A stretch of 64,000 nucleotides of DNA from Deltaproteobacteria bacterium (GTDB lineage: Bacteria > Myxococcota > UBA727 > VGSZ01): assembly GCA_016177705.1 (NCBI GenBank), contig JACOUT010000011.1:1-64000 (forward strand). The letters are read 5' to 3'. The translations under genes were made by a program, and so were the position numbers. Below the pieces are notes generated by a model that saw only the letters and a list, made by a program, of their open reading frames with translations, did not search any database and was not told where the DNA came from. Below, one piece after another: positions 29,053 to 37,900 of the stretch. Each line of letters opens with the position of its first letter. The first letter of the stretch is position 1.

Positions 29053-30450
29053 ATGCCGCCGTGGCTTCAGAACCTGGTCCCCATCGCGCTGCTGCTCACG
29101 GCGATCCTGCTCGTCGTTCGCCGGCTGCCACGGATCGAGGTCGGGCACAGCGAGGCGTTTCGGCGCAGGCGCATCGCCAACTGGCTGCCGCTCGGCCTCA
29201 CCTACGCGTTCCTCTACTTCGGTCGGTACAACATCAACGAGGCGACCACCGCGATCGGCAAGGTCGTCGACAACGCCGGGTTTGGCACCATCTTCGCCGT
29301 GGGCGCCTGGGTGTACGGCGTGTCCTTCCTGGTCAACGGGCCCCTGACGGACAGGATCGGCGGCCGGCGGACCATCCTCATCGCCGCGCTCGGGTCGGCG
29401 TTCTCCAACCTGCTGATGGCGGGCGCGGTCTACGCACTGGTCGGACGCCGTATCGAGCTGCCAGGCGGCGTCATCCCCTGGCTGAGCGCGCTGTTCGGCC
29501 TGAACATGTACTTCCAGTCGTTTGGCGCCGTGTCCATCGTGAAGGTCAACGCCGCTTGGTTCCACGTCCGCGAACGCGGCGTCCAGGGCGGTGTCTTCGG
29601 CATCCTGATCTCACTTGGCATCTATTTCGGCTACGACTGGAGCAGGGCCATCGGCCGCGCGCTACCTGATGCGCCCTGGCTCATCTTCGTCATCCCGGCG
29701 GTCATCCTGGTGGCGATGTTCGTCGTTGACCTGTTCCTGGTGCACGATGCGCCGAGCGACACGGGACATCCGGACTTCGACGTCGGCGATGCCACCGGGA
29801 GCGACGACCACAAGCTCTCGGTCGGCGCCGTGTTCGCCAAGATGCTCAAGAACCGGGTCATCTTGATCATCGTCGCCATCGAGTTCTGCACCGGCTACCT
29901 GCGCAACGGCGTCATGTCCTGGTACCCGAAGTTCGCCAAGGCGGTCGACCTTCAAGACGACTTCGTCTCGAAGAACTGGGGGCTCCTGCTCTGCGTCTTC
30001 GGCATCATCGGCGGCATGTTCGCGGGCATCATCTCGGACCGGGTGTTTCACTCGAGGCGCGGTCCGGTTGCGTCGGTGCTCTACGCCGGCATCACGATCG
30101 GCGCCATCGCCATGCTGTTGACGCTGGAGCAGCGCTGGGTCGGCTGGGTCTTGGTCTTCATGGCGCTCAACTACGTCGGCGTGCACGGCATGCTCTCCGG
30201 CACGGCGAGCGCCGACTTTGGCGGCCGCAAGAACACCGGCGTCGCCGTCGGCATCATCGACGGCTTCGTCTATCTGGGCACGGGCATGCAATCGCTCGTC
30301 GTTGGCCTGGTCTTGCCGACCGGTGATGCGGCGAAGAGCGCGGCGAATTGGACGAGCTGGCCCGTCGCCATGGTGCCGTTGGCGCTGCTTGGCCTCGCGC
30401 TGTGCGCCACCGTGTGGAACGCCAAGCCCAAGCCCGGCGGCGGGCACTGA
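29053..30450 (+). CDS. MFS transporter of the GlpT/UhpT organophosphate family
   Basis: This 465-residue protein has about 12 membrane helices. The family-typical start YAFLYFGRYNINEA resembles the GlpT/UhpC helix 1 motif, where a basic residue binds phosphate. It is followed by PLTDRIGGRRTILIAALGSA (loop 2-3). These carriers exchange an organophosphate for inorganic phosphate. The substrate here is unknown. The HAD phosphatase gene just upstream could act on the imported compound, by inference. Confidence 0.83.
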   Translation: MPPWLQNLVPIALLLTAILLVVRRLPRIEVGHSEAFRRRRIANWLPLGLTYAFLYFGRYNINEATTAIGKVVDNAGFGTIFAVGAWVYGVSFLVNGPLTDRIGGRRTILIAALGSAFSNLLMAGAVYALVGRRIELPGGVIPWLSALFGLNMYFQSFGAVSIVKVNAAWFHVRERGVQGGVFGILISLGIYFGYDWSRAIGRALPDAPWLIFVIPAVILVAMFVVDLFLVHDAPSDTGHPDFDVGDATGSDDHKLSVGAVFAKMLKNRVILIIVAIEFCTGYLRNGVMSWYPKFAKAVDLQDDFVSKNWGLLLCVFGIIGGMFAGIISDRVFHSRRGPVASVLYAGITIGAIAMLLTLEQRWVGWVLVFMALNYVGVHGMLSGTASADFGGRKNTGVAVGIIDGFVYLGTGMQSLVVGLVLPTGDAAKSAANWTSWPVAMVPLALLGLALCATVWNAKPKPGGGH

Positions 30451-30492
30451 ACGAACGCCCGGGCGAGCCGAGCGTCGCCTGCCGGAGGTCCC

Positions 30493-32031
30493 ATGCGCGT
30501 GCTCACGCCGGCGGCCCGACCCAAGCGCCCGCTGCCGCGCTTCATCGCCATCGCGCTCGTGGCGACGCTGGTCACAGAGGCGGCGGCGCACTGGGTGACG
30601 GCGCTGGAACCGCTGGCCGGCCTCGCCGGCGTGGCCATGGTCATTGCCGTCTGCCTCGCGGCCGCCCGCCTCGAGGAGCGCCTGTTCTTTTGGTTGGCCC
30701 CGCGCCCGTCGATGGTGCGCGTGCTCGGGCAGCTCATGATCGGCGCCGCCGGGGTCGCGGCCGCGCTGGCGGTCGGGCTGGTGCTCTCGTTCCTGCCCGA
30801 CGCGCTCGGCTTCACCGACTGGCTGATCGGCGCCGGCGCGGCGTTCGCGCTGTGGTGGGGCGGCGCCGTCACCGGTTCCTTGCCGGTGCTGCTGATCGAC
30901 GTGGTGGTGAGCGCGCTCGTGCCGGGCTTCCGCCGGCGCGTGCAGCTCGCGGTCTTGTCGTTGCTCGGGCTGTTGCTCACGGTCGCTGCCGTGCTGTCGG
31001 CCACGGTGGTTGAGGTGCTGGCCCAGCTTCGCGCGCGCACGCTCGATCCGACGCTGTTCAACCTCACGGTCGACGACAGGAAGCTGTCGGGCGAGCAGGT
31101 GGTGGAGCTGGCGAACCGGGCGCTCGAGCACCCGGCGCAGGTCGTGCTGGGCGCGCTCGGCGTGGCGCTCGTGCTCGGCCTGCCCGCGCTGTGGTCGGCA
31201 ACCGGCAAGCTGGCCGACGCGGTGATGGAGCGCATCAACCCGCTCTCGCAGGCGTTCGACGAGGTGGCGCACGGCCACCGCGACGTGCGCGTGGAGGAGG
31301 GCGGCTCCACCGAGCTGGCCGAGATGACCAGGCGCTTCAACACCATGCTCGATGCGCTCACGCTCGCCGAGCGCATGGAGCGCGCCTTCGGCGTCTACGT
31401 CTCGCAGCACGTGCTCGAGCGCATCCGCGCGCAGCACGGGGACGGCAACATCCCACCCTCCTTGCGCGAGGCCACGGTGTTCTTCGCCGACATCCGCGGC
31501 TTCACCTCCATGAGCGAGAAGCTGTCGCCCGCCGACGTCGTGGCCGTGCTCAACCGCTACTTCGCGCGCGTGGTGCCGGTCATCGAGCGGCACGGCGGCT
31601 ACCTGAACAAGTTCGTCGGCGACGCGGTGGTGGTGGTGTTCAACGGCCCCATGGATCAACCCGATCACGCCGAGCGCGCCACCCGCTGCGCGCTCGACGT
31701 GCAGCGTGAGATCCTGGCCATGAACGCCGAGCGCGCCTTTCCGGAGCTCAAGGACATCGGCGACGGCGTGCTCAAGGTGGGCGTGGGCGTGGCGACGGGG
31801 CCGATGGTGTGCGGCAACATCGGCTCGGTGCAGCAGATGGAGTACACGGTCATCGGCGACACGGTGAACCTGAGCTCGCGACTGACGGGCCAGGCCAAGG
31901 CGGGCGACGTCGTCGTGAGCGAGGCGACCAACGCGGCGCTCTCGAAGGACCTCGTCGGCGAGGCGATGGAGCCGGTGACGGTCAAGGGCAAGGAGCAGCC
32001 GGTGCGGCCGTTTCGGCTGCGGCCGGACTGA
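30493..32031 (+). CDS. Membrane adenylate cyclase (class III) with HAMP
   Basis: This 512-residue protein has four to six N-terminal helices (to about 245), then HAMP (SQAFDEVAHGHRDVRVEEGG), then a CYCc domain. The metal site FADIRGFTS, the ATP-selecting Lys in NKFVGDAV and Asp in VIGDTVNLSSRL are all present. This favours cAMP rather than cGMP. It would convert an envelope signal to cAMP. The signal is unknown. The tail RPFRLRPD stops 39 bases before a 94-bp repeat. Confidence 0.92.
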   Translation: MRVLTPAARPKRPLPRFIAIALVATLVTEAAAHWVTALEPLAGLAGVAMVIAVCLAAARLEERLFFWLAPRPSMVRVLGQLMIGAAGVAAALAVGLVLSFLPDALGFTDWLIGAGAAFALWWGGAVTGSLPVLLIDVVVSALVPGFRRRVQLAVLSLLGLLLTVAAVLSATVVEVLAQLRARTLDPTLFNLTVDDRKLSGEQVVELANRALEHPAQVVLGALGVALVLGLPALWSATGKLADAVMERINPLSQAFDEVAHGHRDVRVEEGGSTELAEMTRRFNTMLDALTLAERMERAFGVYVSQHVLERIRAQHGDGNIPPSLREATVFFADIRGFTSMSEKLSPADVVAVLNRYFARVVPVIERHGGYLNKFVGDAVVVVFNGPMDQPDHAERATRCALDVQREILAMNAERAFPELKDIGDGVLKVGVGVATGPMVCGNIGSVQQMEYTVIGDTVNLSSRLTGQAKAGDVVVSEATNAALSKDLVGEAMEPVTVKGKEQPVRPFRLRPD

Positions 32032-32070
32032 CCGCTGCGCTCATGTTCGCGATCGCACGAGCTTCAGGTC

Positions 32071-32164
32071 TGCCGTCGAGCGGGTCCTGTCGCCGCTGCA
32101 CCCCCACGTTTTGCGCCGCCAAGCCGGCGAAAAACGCGGGGGGCCCCCGCGGCGCCACCCGCCG
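32071..32164 (+). repeat. 94-bp inverted repeat, left copy
   Basis: A GC-rich unit begins TGCCGTCGAGCGGGTCCTGT and ends CGCGGCGCCACCCGCCG. It is an exact reverse complement of 33083-33176. Inside are a CGCGGGG / CCCCGCG hairpin and an outer GCGCCGC / GCGGCGC stem. It begins 39 bases after the cyclase stop. The sequence 32167-32176 also pairs in part with the other copy. Both copies have the same orientation relative to the gene they follow. Confidence 0.95.
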
Positions 32165-32276
32165 GCGCAGGTAGCTCAGATGCGGCCAAGCTCGATGACC
32201 GCCCGCGTCGCTGGCGGCGGCCCGCACTTGCTCAACGACCGCAGTGGGGGCGAGGACGCGGGCCTGGCGTCAGCGG

Positions 32277-32942
32277 TCACTCGTTGCCCCAGCGCCCGTC
32301 GTCCCCGGGAAGGCCAAGCGCTCGAGCAACCGGTCGGAGCGCCCGTTCCAGCGCGCGCTCCAGACAGCCAATCGCATCGCGAAGCGGCCGGAGGTGATGT
32401 TCCTCCCCGAGGATCCGGATAGACAGCTCTCGCGTGTTGAACGTCCGCAGCACCCGGTCGGTGTCGACCACGTCACAGCGAGCGGTCTCGAAATAGTTCC
32501 GAGCAATGAGGCCCCCATGTTCGTGAACGGCAGCGTCGAGCCGCTCGTCGATGTGGGCGAAGGCATCTCGCAGGCGTCGGTTAGCGAGGGGGTCGTCCGA
32601 CCTCACCTGCAGAAGGCGACGAATTCGGTCACCGCGCGCTCGCGTGCGCTCGACGGCGGGTGAGTTCCCGCGACGCGGCGCTGGGAACAGGAGCAAAGAG
32701 AGCCGCGCCGTGTCCGACAAGAAAGCGTCGGTGGCGTCTGCGAAGCGGCTCTGTGCGGCGATCTTGTCGATCCGAGGTCGGTGCGGATCGCGCTCGACTG
32801 CAGCGGTCTCTCGTACGTGGTCAGCAGCGGCCTCCTCAAGGGCCTCCCACCGCCGGCACGCGAGCGTCACTCGCGTCCCGATCTCGTCGACGAACACCCA
32901 GATGGGATCGGTAACGTCGACCGTTGTGTCCAGATCCGTCAT
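32277..32942 (-). CDS. Unknown protein between inverted repeats, HEPN-like motif
   Basis: This 221-residue protein starts at ATG 32942 (MTDLDTTVDVTDPIWVFVD); the open frame extends 31 codons further upstream. It is predicted mostly helical. The motif RLRDAFAHIDERLD near residue 130 fits the R-x4-H pattern of HEPN domains. A later part (LSIRILGEEHHLRPLRDAI) may be a beta insert. I do not recognise a named family. The gene is bounded by two 94-bp inverted repeats, which suggests a mobile or cargo gene. Codon use appears slightly less GC-rich than its neighbours, by sampling only. An alternative is a non-enzymatic conserved hypothetical protein. Confidence 0.6.
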   Translation of the reverse strand: MTDLDTTVDVTDPIWVFVDEIGTRVTLACRRWEALEEAAADHVRETAAVERDPHRPRIDKIAAQSRFADATDAFLSDTARLSLLLFPAPRRGNSPAVERTRARGDRIRRLLQVRSDDPLANRRLRDAFAHIDERLDAAVHEHGGLIARNYFETARCDVVDTDRVLRTFNTRELSIRILGEEHHLRPLRDAIGCLERALERALRPVARALGLPGDDGRWGNE

Positions 32943-33082
32943 GGATGCGACCTTAGCGTGCAGGCCACGAACATGAAGGGAGCACGAGCAGGCTGTCGGC
33001 GTTCGCAGAACTGGTCGAGTTGCAGGCTCACGCACCAGCTCAGCCGTGCGAGCAACGCCCAGCGACTCGGAGGTACCTGCTA

Positions 33083-33176
33083 CGGCGGGTGGCGCCGCGG
33101 GGGCCCCCCGCGTTTTTCGCCGGCTTGGCGGCGCAAAACGTGGGGGTGCAGCGGCGACAGGACCCGCTCGACGGCA
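33083..33176 (-). repeat. 94-bp inverted repeat, right copy
   Basis: This is the reverse complement of 32071-32164, without mismatch over 94 bases. It lies 42 bases beyond the stop of the aminotransferase gene and reads away from it. No target-site duplication was found at either outer edge. Confidence 0.95.
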
Positions 33177-33218
33177 ACCGCCAACGCGCCAGAGGCCACT
33201 CGCGCACCGGGCAGCGCG

Positions 33219-34376
33219 CTACGCCGACCGCAGCCCCACCCGCAGCTCGTCGACGAGCGCGAACAACCGCTCCACGTCCGCCACCGTGTTGTGCGCATGC
33301 GGCGCCACGCGCACGCCGCCGCCTCGCGGCGCCACCGAGACGCCGTGCTCGCGCAGGCCCTCCACCAGCTTCGTGGGATCGACGTCGGGCACGAAGGTGA
33401 CGATGGGGCTCTGCACCGGCCCGCCGCCCGGCCGCACCTCGAAGCCGCGCCGCAGCGCCTCCTCGACCACCAGCGAGCGCAGCCCGAGCGCCTCGGCGTG
33501 CACCACGTTGATGCCGACCTCGAACAGGTGCTCGACCGACCCCGCGGCGCCGGCCGCGGTGACGACCAACGGATTGCCCGGCTCGAAGCGGCGTCGATCG
33601 CGGCGCGGCTCTTTCGCTGCGTCGACCGGGTCGTCGGGCGTGCCGAAGGTGGTGGCGCTCACCAGCAGCGGCTCGAGCGCGTTGCGCACGTCGGCGTTCG
33701 CAACCATGAAACCGAGCCCGAGCGGGCCGCACAGCCACTTGTGCGCGCCGCCGCACACCACGTCGGCGCCGGACGCGGCCATCTCGAACGGGATGACACC
33801 GAGCCCCTGGATGGCGTCGACCACGAGCCAGGCGCCCACGCGGTGCGCGGCGTCGGCGAGCGCGCGCAGATCGGCGGCAGCGCCCGTCGAGAACTCGATC
33901 CAACTGACGGCCACCACGCGGGTCTTCGGCGTCACCGCAGCGAGCAGGCGCTCGTGGTCGAGCGACCAGTCGGCGCGTGAGGGCACGACGACGACGCGGG
34001 CGCCCGCGCGCCGGGCCGCGCGGTGCCACGGGTAGGCGTTCGACGGGTACTCCTGGTCGGGCAGCACGATCTCGTCGTCGGCCCCGAGGCGCATGCCGAA
34101 CGCAACCTGCGAGAGCGCCGCCGAGCACGAGGAGAAGAACGCGACGTCGTCCCGCGGCGCGCCCACCAGGTGGCCGACGACCTCGCGGGCTCGATCGTGC
34201 CGCGTGAAGGCGCCGAGCACCGTCGCCGAGCCACCGAGCATCAACTCGAGCGCGGCGCGCGCGGCGGTGAGCCCGCGCGGCAACAGCGGCGCCACCCCTG
34301 CGTTGTTCAGGTGGACCAGTTGGTCGCCGTTCGTGCGGGAGCGCAGGGCAGCCAGCGCGTCGCGCGGCGCGGTCAT
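33219..34376 (-). CDS. Class V aminotransferase-family PLP enzyme
   Basis: This 385-residue protein has PLP-fold features: LVHLNNAGVAPLLPRG at the start, then FFSSCSAALSQVAFGM, VVDAIQGLGVIPF with the PLP Asp, and GGAHKWLCGPLGLGF with the Schiff-base Lys. The family includes cysteine desulfurases and isopenicillin epimerase-like enzymes. A catalytic Cys like that of IscS is not apparent, so it is probably not an Fe-S desulfurase. ATG 34376 is chosen; four extra codons upstream are possible. Its stop is followed after 42 bases by a 94-bp repeat. Confidence 0.87.
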   Translation of the reverse strand: MTAPRDALAALRSRTNGDQLVHLNNAGVAPLLPRGLTAARAALELMLGGSATVLGAFTRHDRAREVVGHLVGAPRDDVAFFSSCSAALSQVAFGMRLGADDEIVLPDQEYPSNAYPWHRAARRAGARVVVVPSRADWSLDHERLLAAVTPKTRVVAVSWIEFSTGAAADLRALADAAHRVGAWLVVDAIQGLGVIPFEMAASGADVVCGGAHKWLCGPLGLGFMVANADVRNALEPLLVSATTFGTPDDPVDAAKEPRRDRRRFEPGNPLVVTAAGAAGSVEHLFEVGINVVHAEALGLRSLVVEEALRRGFEVRPGGGPVQSPIVTFVPDVDPTKLVEGLREHGVSVAPRGGGVRVAPHAHNTVADVERLFALVDELRVGLRSA

Positions 34377-34377
34377 G

Positions 34378-34941
34378 TCACAGCCCAAACTGAACGGTCA
34401 GCTCGGAGTCGACCTGCACCTCGGTCGAGAACTGCGGCGGCGCGTCGGGCACGACGTCGGCGGTCATGTCGAGCGAGTCGGAGGCCTTGAAGGTCTCCGC
34501 CAACTCGGCGCCGGTCAGCGGCACGTCGTACTCGATGGGATCGGCGTCGAAGGCGCCAGCGGCACTCTCGGCCACCACGATGGGCTCGTCGCCGCCGCCG
34601 CCGAGCGACACCGCGAGCGATCGCAGGAAGCCGAGGTCGCGCACCTGCACGCCGCCCTCCTCGGGCTCGGTCACGGTCAAGGAGAGCCCGGTGAGCTTGA
34701 GGCTCTTGACCGTGCTCTTGTCGTAGCCGCTGGTGTCGAACGACTGCTGCACCGCCTGCGCGAGCGCCTCGCCCACCACGTCTGCCGGGAATGCCATCTC
34801 AGGCGCGAGAGGATTGTTGCCGAGGATCCCCTGGCCAGGCACCTCGAACGTGTTGGTCGAGGGGATCTTGGCCTCGAGGGGCGGACAGCCCGCGAGCGCC
34901 GCGACCACGACGAGGCAAGGCAGGGCGAGAAGCGCACGCAT
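34378..34941 (-). CDS. Lipoprotein of unknown function
   Basis: This 187-residue protein has a signal MRALLALPCLVVVAALAGC with the lipobox AAGC-type end (LAGC, Cys19). The mature part is acidic with beta-like strands (LKLTGLSLTVTEPEEGGVQV, VQVDSELTVQFGL). The family is not recognised. It begins 5 bases after the subtilase gene's stop on the same strand, suggesting one transcript. Confidence 0.7.
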   Translation of the reverse strand: MRALLALPCLVVVAALAGCPPLEAKIPSTNTFEVPGQGILGNNPLAPEMAFPADVVGEALAQAVQQSFDTSGYDKSTVKSLKLTGLSLTVTEPEEGGVQVRDLGFLRSLAVSLGGGGDEPIVVAESAAGAFDADPIEYDVPLTGAELAETFKASDSLDMTADVVPDAPPQFSTEVQVDSELTVQFGL

Positions 34942-34946
34942 GACGG

Positions 34947-37900
34947 TCACCCCCGGCGGTACCTCCGCCCGACCTGCAGCATACCGAGGAGCGCGCCGAG
35001 CGCCAGCGCGCCCGCGAGCGGCGTGGTGCGGCCGCTGGTGTGATCGCAGCCGCAGCCGTCGTCCGCGGGCAACAGGCGCGGGTAGGGCTTGAGCGGCCCG
35101 CCGACGTTGCCGGTGTTCAAGTCGTCGTGGTGGAAGCCCTCCCACTGGATGGCGGGCAGCTTCTGATCGGGCGGGCCGCCGACGTGGCCGTTGGTGTGCC
35201 ACGCCCACAGCCAGCCGTCGCGCGAGTTGGCGACGACATCGATGCGCTCGTCGCCGTCGAGATCGCCGACCGCCGGCGTGGTGATGTGCCACTGCTGGGT
35301 CCACTTGGGGAAACCCTCGGCCTCCTGACCCGACGCGTTCGGCGCATACACGAAGTAGCCGCCGTCGCCCGAGATGACGTTCCAGCTGCCGGTGCCGTCG
35401 AGGTCGGCGACCGCGTAGTTCATGAAGAACTGGTAGTCCCAGACCTTGTGCGGGAAGCCGTCGAGGAAGGCGGCGTTGTCCGAGTCCCAGGCGCTCACCG
35501 AGTGATCAAAGCTGTTGCGCTTGCCGCCCTCGGAGGCCACCGCGATCAGGCCGCTGCCGGCGGTGCCGTTGATGACGTCGAGGAAGCCGTCGCCGTTGAC
35601 GTCGGCGATGCTGGGGTTGTTGATGACGGGCAGCGAGAAGGTCTCGTCGGTGTTGGCGTTCGGCCCGTAGTAGTCGAAGGTCGAGTTCATCACGTGGCGC
35701 GAGAAGTCGTAGGAGCCGTCCTCCTGCAACAGCACCATGTTGCCGCCCATGCCCGCGTTCAGCACCTCGTCCATGCCGTCGCCGTCGAAGTCGGCGCAGG
35801 CGGGCGAGTTCGGGTTGCCGCGGCCGACGTAAGGCAGGATCTCGTCGGGGATGAAGCCGGTCACCGTGGTCGGCCAGCCGGGCGCGAACGGGCCGCCCGG
35901 ATCGGCGTTGCCCGCGGGGTTGATGGCGTAGAGGAACACGTTGCTCTGGTTCTCCAGGCGCTCGGTGGTGCCGAGCACCACGAAGGGCCGCCCGTCGCCC
36001 AGCAGGTTGCAGATGGCCGGCGAGGCGATGATGCGGTCCATGTAGCGGTTGACCGCGCCGTCGGCCTCGAAGGCGGGCTCGGTCGGGTGCTCGACATGCA
36101 CCGGCCAGCCGTTCACCACCGTGCCGTCGTGGTGCCAGGCATAGGCCCAGGAGTCGAGGCCGCCGAGCACGATCTCGAGCGAGCCGTCGCCGTCGAGGTC
36201 GGCGAGCGCGGGTGAGCTGAAGAAGCCGCCCTCGCCGTGCTGCTGGCTGCTGCGGCAGCCGATCAAGGGGTCGCCGGCGGCGTTTTCGCAGCGGCGCGCG
36301 CCGTCGGTGCCGTCGGGCAGGTGGCCGCGATCCATCTCCACCGGGAAGCCGTCCACGGGTTGGCCGTTGCAGTCGACCACGTAGATGTAGCCGTCGAGCG
36401 TGGCGGCCACGATGTCGCGGCAGTCGTCGCCGTCGAGGTCGGCGACGGCGATGGTAGCGAGCAGCGACTGCCGCACGCCGTCGGGATCGATGCCGCCCTC
36501 GGTGCCGGCGCGGAAGGGGCGCGCGTTTCTGTGGCACTTGTGCGGGTTGCTGCTCATGCCGCACACCTCGGTGGACAGCGCGGGGTAGGCGCCGAGCGAC
36601 GCGGGGAAGCCGTTCAGCTCGCTGCCGTCGGCGCCAATCGCGTGCACCAGGCCGTCCGCGGTGGCGACCACGATCTCCTCGCGGCCGTCGCCATCGAGGT
36701 CGGTCAGCTTGGGCGACGACTCGCCCGAGGCGCCGAGCCAGAGCGGGAAGCCGGCGAAGGTGCTCGGGTCGGTGCGCACGCCGAAGGTCTTCCGGAAGAC
36801 GCCCTTGACGTCGTCACCTGCGGGGTTGGTGCCGAGCACCTCGAGCAAGAGCGTGGCGGTGAATTGCTCGGGGTCGCTGCCGGCCGGATCGGCGGAGCGG
36901 ACCACCAGGCTGCCGAGCGGGCCCTCGGGCGACAAGCTGACCGTGCCGAGCAGACCCGCGTCGACCGCGCCGGTGCCCGACGCCACCTGCGTGAAGCTCT
37001 TGCCGACCACGCCTTCGGCGACCGACAGCGTCCAACGCAGGTTGGTCAGGCGCGGCGACGACACACTGCCGACGACGTCGAAGCCGTCGACGCGCGCCGG
37101 GTCGAACACCTCGAACCAGCGCGGGCGCAGCACGTCGGCCTCGGGCGGGATGCGCTGGTCGCGGATCGCCTCGAGCGAGCGGCGCGCGTTGTTCCTGCCG
37201 TAGCCGAAGTGCAGATCCCAGCCCTCGTTCGACGGGAACTTCTGCAAGGCGAGCGCGTCGGCGTCAGTCTCGGCGCCGGGCACGTCGATATCGTCGGACG
37301 ACGTCACCAGCACCTGGTACATCTCCTCCGCCGTGAACGCGGGCGCAAAGTAGGCCTCGTCGTCGGTGCCGGCGGCGGCGTCCTGCATTTGCAGGAAGTA
37401 GCTCTTGATGAGCGCCGCCTGGCCGGCGGTCTTGCCGGTGGCCTCCGAGGAGCAGCCCTCGCCGGGCGTGGACAGCGACAGGTGGCCGCCGAAGTTGGTG
37501 CAGTTGTTGAAGTTGAGGAAGGTGCTCGACACGTCCTCGTCGTCCTCGTCGAATTGGATGGCGTGCACGTAGATGGTGTGATCGAGGATGCCGGGGAAGT
37601 TGTGGTGGTAGCTGGTCTCGTCGGCGGCCGAGGCGATGATGGGCACGTTGTTCTGGTAGGCCCAGTCGATGGCGGCCTGCGAGTAGGGAGTGTTGTTGAT
37701 GGAGCCGAGGGCCTCCTGCACCAGATCGGCGCCGGACTCGACCGCGAACACCACGCCGTCGGCGAACTGGTTGACGTCGAGGATGAAGCTGTCGCCCACG
37801 CGCACCGGCATCACCAGGCAGCGCATGCAGATGCCCGGCGCGCCGCCGCCGTCGTGGGCCTCGGCGGTCGAGTCGTTGGCCTCACCCGTGCCGTGGCCGA

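Noticed and set aside
29662..31668. A 668-codon minus-strand open frame over the transporter and cyclase genes
   Set aside because: The plus-strand genes show clear families. The antisense translation is Arg/His-rich with no similarity to known folds.
32071..33176. The inverted repeats as ends of a conventional insertion sequence
   Set aside because: No transposase-like gene (DDE, HUH or serine type) lies inside, and no target-site duplication was found. It is listed as repeats only.
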